Assembly: GCA_949357655.1 (NCBI GenBank)
Contig: CASHTG010000010.1
Coordinates: 310,001-374,000, forward strand
DNA length: 64,000 nucleotides
From: Parascedosporium putredinis
Taxonomy: Eukaryota > Ascomycota > Sordariomycetes > Microascales > Microascaceae
Reading direction: 5' to 3'
The position numbers and the translations under genes were made by a program. How positions within the stretch are numbered: position 1 is the first letter of the stretch; each line of letters opens with the position of its first letter. Shown piece by piece: positions 12,662 to 23,187 of the stretch. The notes under the pieces are model-generated. The model was given only the letters and a program-made list of their open reading frames with translations. It did no database searches and had not been told where the DNA came from.

Positions 12662-14501
12662 TGAAGCGAGAGAAACAGGGTTAAATGGTGCCGATAAGGG
12701 GGAAAGGCACGGAGGGCAAGTGGCTTGGAAAACGGAGGGCCCGTACGGGACACGGACAACGTGTAAAAGACGGCGTATGAGGAGGATGTTGGAGAGTGCT
12801 GTCTTGGCCAGTCTAGGAAGTGGAGAACCTTGGTTGTCCAAGTGGAGAAGCGATGGTCGCATTCAGAGGCCAGGGCATGAAAAGGATGGGATTGGATCCA
12901 TTTCGAGACCATCTCGTCGTCTCCACCAAAGCTCCAACACTAGCATTCCCACTCCACATTTCCTGGCTTGGAATTTTATCCTGAATTATTTATCAATTTG
13001 AGTGGGCTTCGCCAAGTCTTTTACGTTTTTATACTGAAAAAGGTGATGCATGTAGATGTGTCTTGTATTTGTGCATCATGATGCTTCTGTTCTCTCTTTT
13101 GCGTTGCTTGAAGGCCGTGATGCGGTTCGAAGATGTTTTCAATCATGGGAATATGCGAGGAGAGTCTTGAACAAACCAGGCAGTGAAGCCGCATGCTTGA
13201 GGGATTCGACTGAGGGGAGCCTTTGCGATAAGATACAGCAGTCGTTGCATATGCAAGTTTGGCCTGGTCTGGGTGTTGTGGGCCGTCACAAGATACAGGT
13301 ACATGGTGAGGGGAGTGGGAGCCGTTCATGTTTCTCATGTAGTTGTGCACAAAGTCTTGGGCATAGAACTCGCCAGGGTGAACTTCATGATGGCATCCGC
13401 GTATAGGAGTTCTTTCATGCGCAAATTGTGTCCACCTGTCTTGCACTGCCCTCCTCAAGTGTTTTGTGGAATAATGGCAGAATAAGACTCCCATTGCTCG
13501 CTTTCGTGCATATCGTTTGAAAATTACTTGTAAAATTGCTTCACAAATTACCCCAAATGGCGTTGACCAGGGCCACATGGCAAGCAGCTTGCTGCCCATC
13601 GACGAGGCGCACAACTTGGCGCTCCTCCCTTTCCCGTCGCCAGCATCGGAAGCTGTCCAGCTTGACATGTTCCTTCGGAAGCCTTCATCCTTCCAGCCAA
13701 TGTTCCACCGGAGAGAGGAGGTGGGGCAAAAAGAATGAAGGCGAACCAAGGGAACGGGGGAGGGGTGTATCTTGCCGATGGGGAAACGAGGACGGGGGTG
13801 GGAAAAGGAATCTAGCTCAAATGAAAGTATTGTTGTTTTTTGGCGAGCGGAAGCTACCAAGCGCACATGGACGGAAGCATAGGCCCAATAGCTTCGTCGC
13901 ACGAAGCCACCCACGCGGACACCCCGGTCTCTCCGTTCGGGTGAATACTTCCGAATCTTCGGCACTCCCCTCCTCACAAACCGCCCCCAAAGGCCGCCGT
14001 GAGGGGAACGGAACGGCACAGCGCTTCACACCCATCTTCGGCCCTCCTCTGTCTCTTGGCCTCCTGTCCATTCTATCCTTCCGTATCGGCGATCGGAAGA
14101 GGGAAGGCGAAAGGCGAAAGGCAGACGAGACTTGCGATGCACCCCGCCTTCTGCTTTCCTCCTTCCCCACGTCCTTGGGAGGGAAAAAAGGAGAACATAA
14201 AACTGGCGACCCCAAGGGAAGACAGCTTGTGCACCGTCCTCCAATCGAAGAAGACTATCCCCGCGGTGTATGCAAACAAGGTCTTTGGTCCGTTCTGCAC
14301 GCCTCTTTCCCGGTACGGAGTACTCACACTATTTACGACACTACTTCCTTTAGGAACCACACAGCACTCCCTCCCCTTGGCACCCTCCGCTTCCCGACCC
14401 CTAGACCCCTCCCTCCCCTCTAGCCCACTTGGAGAGCTTTTGCCCAGGGTTGAATAATTTCTTTGTCAAGCACACCAAGCCCACTTTTTGTGTCTTTCGC
14501 C
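12662..14501. other. Intergenic, long open frames of doubtful meaning
   Basis: 1.8 kb between two co-oriented genes. It holds an unusually long open frame on the minus strand (13021-14019, 332 codons) and an overlapping plus-strand one (13536-14423). Neither shows a recognisable domain. Both may only reflect a stop-poor stretch. Confidence 0.4.
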
Positions 14502-15697
14502 ATGGCCGATCTCACCCAGCTCCAGCAGACCGTTGAGGTCCTGCAAAGAGAAGTCACTCGTCTTCGCGGTATGTTATTCAAGTCTTATGATTGAAAAATG
14601 GAGAGAAAGAGGACAGGAAGAAAAATCAAAATCTAGAGAATCGCGTTGCTAATTCGAGTTGCATGAATAAACTGTAGACCAAGAGGAGATTCGAAAGCTT
14701 CAATACAAGTATGGCTACTACATTGACAAGTGCCTATACGAGGAGGTACGTGCAGCTGGCTCGAGAATGACCATCACACGCGACACGATAACACTCCCCC
14801 ATCATCCCATTTTGACGCACCACGTCCAATCTCACCGCCACGCATTGATCACTATCACAAGGGTATACCCCTGGCTTCACTATGATCTTTCCTTTTGCTG
14901 TTCCATCCTTCATTCTAGCCCTTCACATGATGTTCTTCCCCTTTCAGTTGATACACCCAAAAATGCCACGATGGAAACGTGTGTGTGACAACCGATAAGA
15001 GTGCATTGCTAACTAATCCCCCTTCCCACCCATCCAGGTCGTCGAGCTGTTCTCCGAGTCTCCCGACGCCTACGTCCAATTCCTCGGCGGCCGCTACCGC
15101 ACCAAAGCCGGCGTGCGCCGCCTCTACGTGAACCGCTTCGCCGGCTTCTTCGTCGGCGGCCGCAACGGCCCCGTGCACGGCTTCCTGCTCGACCACCCCC
15201 AGATCCAGGGCATCGTCGACGTCGACTACTCGTCCGCCGACGCCGCCACCGGCGCCGGCGCCGTCGGCAAGGCGCGTTTCCGCTCCCTCATGCAGGCGGG
15301 CGTGCACGTCAGCCAGGCCACCAAGCACCCCCGCGGCGTGTGCCAGTGGTTCGAGGGCGGCCTCTACGAGAACGAGTTCATCAAGGAGGCCGACGGCACC
15401 TGGCGCATCCTCAAGCTCCGCTATTTCCCCTTCTGGCACGGCGATGTCGAGCACGGCTGGTCGTACAAGGTGGCCGGCTTCGTGCCCTTCATGTCCAAGA
15501 CGTTCCCCGAGGACCCCATCGGTCCCGATGAGGTTGTGCCCGAGGAGCAGTGCATGATGTGGCCTGATACCCGTGTTGTTCCTTTCCACTACAACCATCC
15601 CGTTACCGGGAACCCCGTCAGCGATGTTGACATGCAGGCGCCCCAGTACAAGGATGATCCGGCTGGGTGCAAGCCTGCGCTCAAGCTTGACGGGTAA
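14502..15697 (+). CDS. SnoaL-like (NTF2-fold) protein
   Basis: Three exons, 14502-14568, 14678-14745 and 15038-15697, give 264 residues without any frame break. Residues 4 to about 30 form a short heptad-type coiled coil (LQQTVEVLQREVTRLRDQEE), followed by IRKLQYKYGYYIDKCLYEEVVELFS, the usual entry to a SnoaL_4 domain in the NTF2-like superfamily. The cone-shaped fold is used by dehydratases, cyclases, isomerases and dehydrochlorinases, so the name does not fix the reaction. The second half has aromatic-rich motifs (FPFWHGDVEHGW, ENEFIKEADGTWRI). No signal peptide. Its place between the dioxygenase and the decarboxylase suggests a role in the same pathway, perhaps isomerisation, hydration or decarboxylation of an intermediate. 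That role is inference. Confidence 0.8.
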
Positions 15698-16249
15698 GGT
15701 GGGAAGCTGTACATAGTTTACGAGTCATGGAAATAGTTTGTTTTTTCTCTTGTTTGGGCATTGAATCAGCATTTGGCATCAAGTTCATACAGGTTAGGGG
15801 TCAATGGGATTCTTTCATGACATGCTTAGGATCTTGGATCCCACGAGGAAATTTCGGTGCCTGTGTGATTCTCTGTACAATTGGTAGTGAATATATGGAT
15901 ATCCCGTCTTACCTTTCTGTGGTAGCTGAAATCCAAACCGTCATCAGAGTGATGATAACCTACTAGCAACCGTGCTGCTCCTCATGTTATCGGTTTCAAG
16001 ACGCTGCAGTATTGAGTGTTGCCGCATCTTTTTTCCTTCAGTCTTATTCTTCAACTCGCCAGACGTCGTAGGCGTGCTGTCTTTGATCAGGCAACAGAGC
16101 ATCCCTCTATACATTTTTGTATACAGGTGTAGTGTCCGCTAGCACATAAGCGTTTTCATAAGCTTGTGATATTTCACGTACACGGCAAGGCGAGCTTGAT
16201 CAACGTCAAAATATCTCGTGAATCCATTCATAAACATAATATACACGTA
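15698..16249. other. Convergent intergenic spacer
   Basis: AT-richer 3' flanks of the SnoaL-like gene and the decarboxylase gene, which face each other. Nothing coding was seen. Confidence 0.5.
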
Positions 16250-17479
16250 TCAAATCTCGAGCGGCAACTTGAACAACTTAATCGCGTTCGTCCTAGCCAC
16301 CACCTCCTTTTGGTCCGCCGGCAAATCCACTCCCTTCCACCAGTCCTGCGCCTCCTTGATCTCATCGTAGGGGTAATCTAAGATGTTGCAATATCCTCGT
16401 TAGCATCATTGCTGATCACCGTAAAAGGGGCGATCGCGCGCAATTGTCAGGGTTTTCCACGTACCGATGGAGTAGAGGCACCTATCCAGGCCAACTTCCT
16501 CGATGCAGAACTTGAGGCCCCGCGTGTTGAAGTTGCCCGAGGTCGTGAGCGAAATGTTTTTCTTGAAGTAGTGGCTGTAGTCTTCCTTGGATGGTCTCGT
16601 GGCCTTCTTCACGGGCTTGTTGTACCAGTGATCCGCGCGCCACAGGTTGAACGGAATACTAACGATCACCACCTCGTCAGCTTCCATATCACGAAACACC
16701 AAGAAAAAGGAATCGTCTCCTAAATCCCCAAAGCAAGAAGAAAAACAAAAGAAAGTCAACTTACCCTTCTCCCAAGTGTCCACACACCACCTGAACCTCG
16801 GGAAACTCATCAAAAATCCCACTCGACAAAAGCGCATACAAATGCATACTCAGATCCAAATGAAACTGCACCGCCGCGCCCACAAGGTGCTTCCTATCCC
16901 CGTACTTGGACCCGGCCTCCAAATCCGGATTACACGGATACCGCGGATGCATGTACACCGGAACGCCCAGCTCCTGCACCGCCGCCCAAAACGGCCGATA
17001 CGCCGCCTCGTCAAAGTAGCGCTTCCCGCACCGTCCGCGCCCACGGTCTGGTAATCGTTCAGGATGGCGCCAAACATGCCCAGCTCCTTGACGGCGCGGC
17101 GCAGTTCTCGCGCCGCCTCCTCGCCGTCGTGCATCGACAGGGACGCGAGGCCGCCGAAGCGCGAAGGGTTGCGCGCGCACTCGGCCGCGAGCCAGTCGTT
17201 GGCGTGGACGGCGAGGCGCTGCGCCTCGACGGGGTCGCCTTCGCCCTGGGGGCCCGGCGACGTCACGGATAGGAGCATGTACTCGACGCCCTCGGCGTCC
17301 ATCTGCTTGAGCCGGTGGTCGTGGATGTCGGCGAGGCGCTGGGAGAGCGCGTGGTATTTGTTCGCCGAGGGGTCCGAGGCGCCGCTGCCCGGGGCGTACA
17401 TGGCGGCCGAGTCGCCGAGCCACTCTAGGTCGGAGGGGTTGATGACCGCCTCTTCTATCGCAATCGTGCCTCGAACCAT
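16250..17479 (-). CDS. 2,3-dihydroxybenzoate / gamma-resorcylate decarboxylase-type amidohydrolase
   Basis: Minus-strand exons 17479-16765, 16658-16465 and 16377-16250, with introns of 106 and 87 bp. One base is missing near the G/C run at 17025-17027; allowing it gives 345 residues. The protein follows the fungal 2,3-dihydroxybenzoate decarboxylase pattern (amidohydrolase-2 family, TIM barrel). Metal and catalytic positions are visible: IAIEEAV (Glu at about 9), VYMHPRYP (His about 178), CGHLGEG (His about 235) and SIDYPYDE (Asp about 304). DPVEAQRLAVHANDWLA, FGGLASLSMH and TTSGNFNTRGLKFC are typical of the family. The reaction is non-oxidative decarboxylation of a hydroxylated benzoate, cytosolic. 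Which isomer it uses cannot be read here. It fits removal of the carboxyl group from an acid made by the aldehyde dehydrogenase. Confidence 0.85.
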
Positions 17480-18653
17480 GTTTGCGGTGGATGGGATTTC
17501 TGTTTTTGGCGTCTCGAGAAAGTATATTTTCTTCCAGACAAAATCAAGTCAAAATAGAGAAAAGAAATTGTGTGAATGCCAGACAGGGACAGCGTGGGTG
17601 CAACTCGTTTTCTTTGGTCTTCGTTCGCTTGTTTTTGGCTCTCTTCACATCGTCAAGAATTAGTTCAACAGCTCTTCCAGAAGCTCCATCCCCCTTCGGA
17701 ACGGCAGCGAGAGGGGAGGGGCAGCACAATCCCCACCATCTCGTGCCTTTACCCCATCGGCCCGTACTCTTGGCAGCAAAGCCGTTGGACATTTGCGGGG
17801 ACGGTACCCGCGTCGGCACATAGTCTCCGTCGGGAGCATTCAACCGACGGCGGCCGACTTTTCGGCGGTCGGTCGGGTCGGTGCGCCTGGGGGCGTCAGA
17901 ACGATTATCGATTCGATAGCTTCCGTCTGGTTCATGGCTCCGACGGGATAACTTGCCGTCGTAAATGCTTTCCGACGTGGATTGAAACCGCCGTGTTCAC
18001 GCCTCATACACCTCGTACACACCCCTTGGGGCATTCTTCGGAAACCGGCAACAGCCTTGACAAGCTGCCGGCGCCGATAATGCAAGATGGAAGAGCGACT
18101 TGTGCTTTATCACGATGCTGACGCACGCACTGCTTCGGAACCATGTCGTATGGGAGAAAACGGAAACACAATCATTAATTTCGTTCCTAGAGTACATCAA
18201 AACGCCGCCCCTCCCCCATCGCTCTCCACTACACCAAGTACCAGCCGGCACTTTATCCCAAACCCTTCCCCTATTTCCCAATTCTCAACGACAACTTCTC
18301 ATCATCCAGGCTCTTTCTATCCCTCTTCCGGTATATCCCTGGAACACACACCCCCTTCTCCGCATCCATGGGGCGTGTCCCTCACGACAGCTCCTGGTAC
18401 TGCGGCGTGTGAGTCAGATGCACATTCATCTCCCTCCCAGTCCCGAGAGGTAGGTTCCCGAATCTACGGCACTACATGGGGTTCAAAGTTCCCGAGTTAG
18501 CCCCTTGATCCCTAGTTTGGTCCACTCACTTCCCCGCACGCAAGAAAGAACATGGATAAAGAGTAGCAATTGGGGTAACGCGGTACGGAGAGGAGAAACG
18601 CAAAACAGGGTGGGAAGGGGAGGCGGGGAGCAGGGATTCCCTGCATGCATGGC
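17480..18653. other. Promoter region of the decarboxylase gene
   Basis: 1.2 kb between the decarboxylase start and the end of the regulator gene, both on the minus strand. It is rich in CGG/CCG triplets at 17827-17946. I saw no gene. Confidence 0.5.
17827..17946. promoter_or_regulatory. Cluster of CCGNCGG sites, possible Zn2Cys6 operators
   Basis: CCGTCGG (17827-17833), CCGACGG (17844-17850) and CCGACGG (17940-17946) lie 350-470 bases before the decarboxylase start, with extra CGG triplets between them. Zinc-cluster regulators bind paired CGG/CCG triplets, and such a regulator is the next gene. The link is inference; no such cluster was noticed before the other pathway genes. Confidence 0.35.
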
Positions 18654-21105
18654 TTACAATTCGCTATTGGGGACGATATCCAGGAACATCAGGCTTGGCG
18701 TGCCCAAGCTCGCCGAATAGAGCCCGTGGTGGTCTCCGTCCCAGATGCCGTGCTCGTCCAGCTGCGCCAGGACCTCGGTCAGGGCATGCTTGGTCCACAG
18801 GATCTGCTCCATGCCCTGGAGGGTATGCAGACACGACTTGACGTTTTGCAGCTGTTCCGCCGCGTTGGTCTCGGTGAGGGCTAGGAGCGACACCTGCATG
18901 CATTCGAGGATGGAGGTGCAGTCAAATGGTAGGCGGCTCGTCAAGAGGTCGTGGGCGCGCAAAAGGCAATGATGTCGAGCGCCTTCTGCCCCGCGCCCAC
19001 GCACGTGTTGCTGAACTCGTCAAACCACTTTTGCTTGATCGGGTCGCTCAGCTTGCGCCCGCGCAGCACGTTGTGTAGAAGGAACGGCCGCGTCGCAAAC
19101 ATGACGGTCCGCCAGTACCGCAGGTGCAGTACCGCTACGGAGCGCTTGTGGAAGCCAGCCACCTGGCAGTAGTCTCGGAGGTGGGGTGGGAGGTCGGTAT
19201 ACCAGTCCCCGAGTTTTGTCATGAGTCCCGACACCGTGGAGAAGGAAAGTTTCGTCTCGCCGGGGTGGGGACTCGGTACACTACCCGACTAAGGCTGCGC
19301 GTTAGCTGCGCGAGCCGGCATGAAACCTCGAGGTAGTCAAGGGGCATGTTGGATCCAGGGCTCAGAATCTGCCATGGTGTTAGTTAGCGCTGAGGAGAGC
19401 ATGGTCTGCGACAAATGTTGGCTTCACAAAACTTACATCTTCGGACGGCAGCTTGAGCACGCCGGGAATGATATCCTCGCTGATGGCGGTGGGATGACCA
19501 TAGCAAAGGCTGATGTCCAAGTCCAGCAAGTATAGAGAACAGAACAGCCTCAAGTCCACCTGTTTATGGAGACTGTGGCGGACACTAGCGTCGCCGTTAG
19601 TGTGGAGCCCTAGGGTAAAGGCGATTCTCGCTGCTGATCCCACATAAATGTAGGCGATATTTCCAAACATGGAGCTAGAGAGTGCAAGTGCCTATGGTAG
19701 AGTTAGAAACCAGCCAAGCGGGGGTTGTAGCTTGAGAATGAGCCATTCTTAGGGGCAGACGCACCAGTAGACACAGGGCACGCAAGCTATCGACATCTCC
19801 CGTATCGCACAACGCCGGCACGAGGGCTTTGGCCAGCGCAAGATACCGCAGCGAAGGTCGCGTATCGAGGCTGGGGCTCTCCTTTGCATCTGCGTTTCGC
19901 ACGTCATGGCGAAGATGGCGTAGAGGGCGCATAACGTGGCAGGGGGCAGCTGCGGCGTCACCCCATATATCCTATCAAGACGGGCGTGCAGCTGCTCGGC
20001 GGAGAAGAACCAGTAGACAGATTGGATTTCCTTGAAGAATCTGGCAATGCAGCCGTCGCACAGATCTCTTCGCGGCAAGTTGATCTGGCGCGGGGCCTTG
20101 AGCCTTTGCGTGGTCTCCGGGGTGGGCGGGGGTAGGTGGTCGGCGGCGGTGAGAGGGGCGAGAACTTCGCTCTTGGGCGATGACGTGTCGAGCGGCGGGC
20201 GCTTGATGGTCCGGACGGCGTCCATGAAAAGATAGGTTGAATTCGCGCCGATATATCCTGGAATCGCAAAAAAACGGTAGGTTAGCAAATCTGTTCGTCT
20301 CATCCAGCCCCACCCACGCTTTCATAGCCCGAATGGCGTCCAAGGGCAGAAAATCTTACTGTACACGCCATTCGAGTCGACGCGCAGCCAGCCCATCCCC
20401 TTGTGCAACTCCTCGATCTCGTCCACCGTCGCGTCCATAGCGTCGCCCATGTGCACATCGGCGCGCTGCACGGCCATGCCCGGGCTCGAGCCGTTGACGG
20501 GGACGACTGCATCGCTCTGGGGCGAGGCCTGGGAGTTTTCCGAGCCATTGTTGGTGAGAGACTCGGCGAGGGCTTTGAGGGTGTGGAGGTTGAAGTCGGT
20601 GTTGGGGACAAAGTGCTCGAGGATGCGCATCATGTAGCGGAACTCCTCTTCGGAGACGCGGTAGTAGGGGCGCTGCCTGCGTCGCGCAGCGTCGAGGTGG
20701 CATGGGGCGCCGATGCTGGCGCAAAAGTGGCAGGGTCCGGGAACTGCAAAAGAGGGCATCGCATTAGAAATAGTTCACTATGACCTGGTTGAGGGAGAGG
20801 AGGTCGTTTATGGTGAAGGGGAAAAAGCCTACCTGGATCAACACACTAAAAAGCCAGAATAACCAAGATCGTCAGCAATCTTTCTCGTTTCCGTGGTGTT
20901 TTCTTTTTTTCACCATATCCCTCCAGCAGGAACTTTCTTGTCCATGCCATCCCATCTCTAGCAAAGTTACATATTCAAGTAATAAAACGAGTTGACTGCC
21001 GCTCACCTTTGTTTTCCGGCTTTTGCACCGGTCGCAGCTCATGGCTGTCCTGCGCCTTCCTGGCCGCTCCGCAGCACTCTGCTTTGGTGAGTGAGCTACC
21101 GTCAT
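18654..21105 (-). CDS. Zn2Cys6 fungal transcription factor with a 13-nt microexon
   Basis: Minus-strand exons 21105-21007, 20845-20833, 20743-20360, 20257-19765, 19691-19437 and 19368-18654. Three missing bases are allowed (T run 19883-19885, G run 19262-19265, A run 18961-18964), giving about 653 residues. The zinc cluster is split over three exons. Exon 1 gives CDRCKSRKTK (Cys 1 and 2). A 13-nt exon gives CVDP (Cys 3). Exon 3 gives VPGPCHFCASIGAPC (Cys 4 to 6). Spacing is C-x2-C-x6-C-x7-C-x2-C-x6-C. Later segments (RYIGANSTYLF, VYWFFSAEQLHARLDRIYG, LALSSSMFGNIAYIYVGSAARIAF in part) match the fungal-specific TF middle homology region. It sits in the middle of the catabolic genes, so it is the likely pathway regulator. 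Confidence 0.87.
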
Positions 21106-23187
21106 TGTGTATGTAACGCGGCTGCTTGTGCAGAATTGATGAGCTGCCAGCTACGAGAGATAGTAAGAATTTCTTTTCCTCTTGACCGCTTGCTTTTGCG
21201 AAAAGGAGAAGAAGAAAAATGGCTGAGAGCGTGAGAGGTTTACGACAGCAGACGGAGTGAGGTTGGATAGTTGGAGAGGGTCATCCCGAGTGGAGGTTGA
21301 TCCCAAAGTCTGGGGTCTGGGGAAAATAGTCGAGTCTGGGGAAATTTCGTAAGCTTCTGGGGAAAACTGGAGAGACGAGTGGGAAATAAAACCAACAAAA
21401 AAGTCACCAGGAATTATGCGAGATATGGTCAGGCAGAGAGGGCGGATTAAAGAAAAAGAGCACTGAGGATATAGCTAAGGACTAGTCCGTCATTCAATAC
21501 CCCAGTCTATAGTCCCAAGTTACGAAAATAGCGTCGCCACAGCGAAAATACTTGCAAACAGCTTCATCAGTCTGCCTGGGAAGCAACGAGGCACTGAGGT
21601 GCTCTGCATGTGACGATGCAGAAAGTCAAAAAGGGGGACTCTTGAAATGCCAATACCAATATCAATACCACGCCAATTCCATGGGTCCCGCATTTGCCCC
21701 AGTGCCCCAGCATGCCCCACATGGCTCATGGAATTACGGAGTAAGGGCGACCTGCTTCGCTTTGGTTGGGGTAGGAGCAATCCTTTGGATGACCAATGCT
21801 CACTGCAACTGGGGAAATGTGGAGGTACAGGCGAGCGAGGCAAGGAGGGGGTCAAACACGAAGGCGAGGAAGGAAGGGAGAAGGGGGAAGCAGGAGGAGG
21901 GGGGCGTTGGGGAGGGGGAAGAGGTAGGAAAGGGCACCACGCCAGCACGGGCAGGAAGGTGGGCATGTCAGTGTCAAGAAGTCGACAACTGCCGTGAAAG
22001 GACAAAGCGATGCCAAGTGGAGACCCGAGAGGACCTGAAGCTGGAACTAGCGCCTGCCGGTGCGGGGAGGGAAATGGAACATTGAACGTGGGAACACTGG
22101 GTACGGGCTGCTCCTCTTGCTCTTGCCTTGTTTTACCAGCCATTGATCAAGCTCCACAGTGCACATATTCAGGGCATACACCACATGAAATATCTCCCTG
22201 GAGCCACAACCGGGTACATCCCCACACACAATTGAGAGGACTGTATTGTTGGCGGCCGCTGGTAAATGCTCAACACCTTCAAGCCCGGGTTCTGGTCCCA
22301 GACCCAAAAATGCAGAGGTACTCTCCCTAAAGCTGAGGGCTGGCCGAGAAACAGCTCCGGTGGGGCCGCCGAGGCGACTAGAAGACGCTAGTGGAGCGAG
22401 CAAGTGTCTTCAATCTTCTCTCGCTGGCCATTCACTGCTGGTTTTTACGTCCTTAGCCCACGCGTAGTGCCTTTCTGCCTGCCAAATGACTGGTTGGGGG
22501 CAAAATGAGGGCGTGGCGGGACTCGGGGAGAGCGAGAGAGGGAGAGAGAACATTGATAGGACGGATGCGTTCGAGGCATGAGACTGCGTCGCCTCAATCC
22601 CGATACCCCGCCATTAGCGAGCCAACCCCGACGACCAGGGTTGGAATAAGCCGCCGGGAGTCCACTTGGACGAGGGAAATACTCTTCCGCTGGCCACGCA
22701 CGAAACAGAGAGGCGGAGACGGAGAGAGAACCGCCGCTTTGCGGGACAGCTGGGGACAGAGCACAATTGCCATTGCCGCTCCCCGACAAGGCAATTGTCG
22801 CCAACCCTGTGGAGATTCATTGCGTCCAAGGGGGATTTTGGACTCCGCCGAACATGTCCTTATTTGGCCGCCCACCTTCCCTTCATTTGCGCCCTACCCT
22901 GTCCTAGTCGTCCCCTTTCCCCCTTTCCTCCACACTTATATTTTTCAAGATCCCTTGCCTCGTTTCGACCGAGTGTTGATCTGCTCTCGTAAACCTTACG
23001 AATCGCTAGCTCCCCTTGTCTCCCCGGTCCTACCACCCCTCCTCCTCCCCCAAAGCCAATCCAACCAGTCCCACAACAGACTCGGAAACCCGGCTCACCT
23101 CTTTGAGCTTTTCGTCGCCTTACGACCCTGACCTAAACGTCATCACCACTTCGATACCCCCAGCCTATACTTTTGTTGTTGTTTGCA
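21106..23187. other. Divergent promoter region, regulator / aldehyde dehydrogenase
   Basis: 2.1 kb shared by the regulator (minus) and the aldehyde dehydrogenase (plus). The 5' flank of the latter is strongly pyrimidine-rich (22860-23180), as is common before fungal starts. No gene was recognised. Confidence 0.5.

Noticed and set aside
13536..14423. 295-codon plus-strand frame
   Set aside because: Ser/Arg/Pro-rich with no domain, overlapping a frame on the other strand; likely a stop-poor stretch.
14915..15598. 227-codon minus-strand frame opposite the SnoaL-like gene
   Set aside because: Mirror frame of exon 3 of an intact gene.
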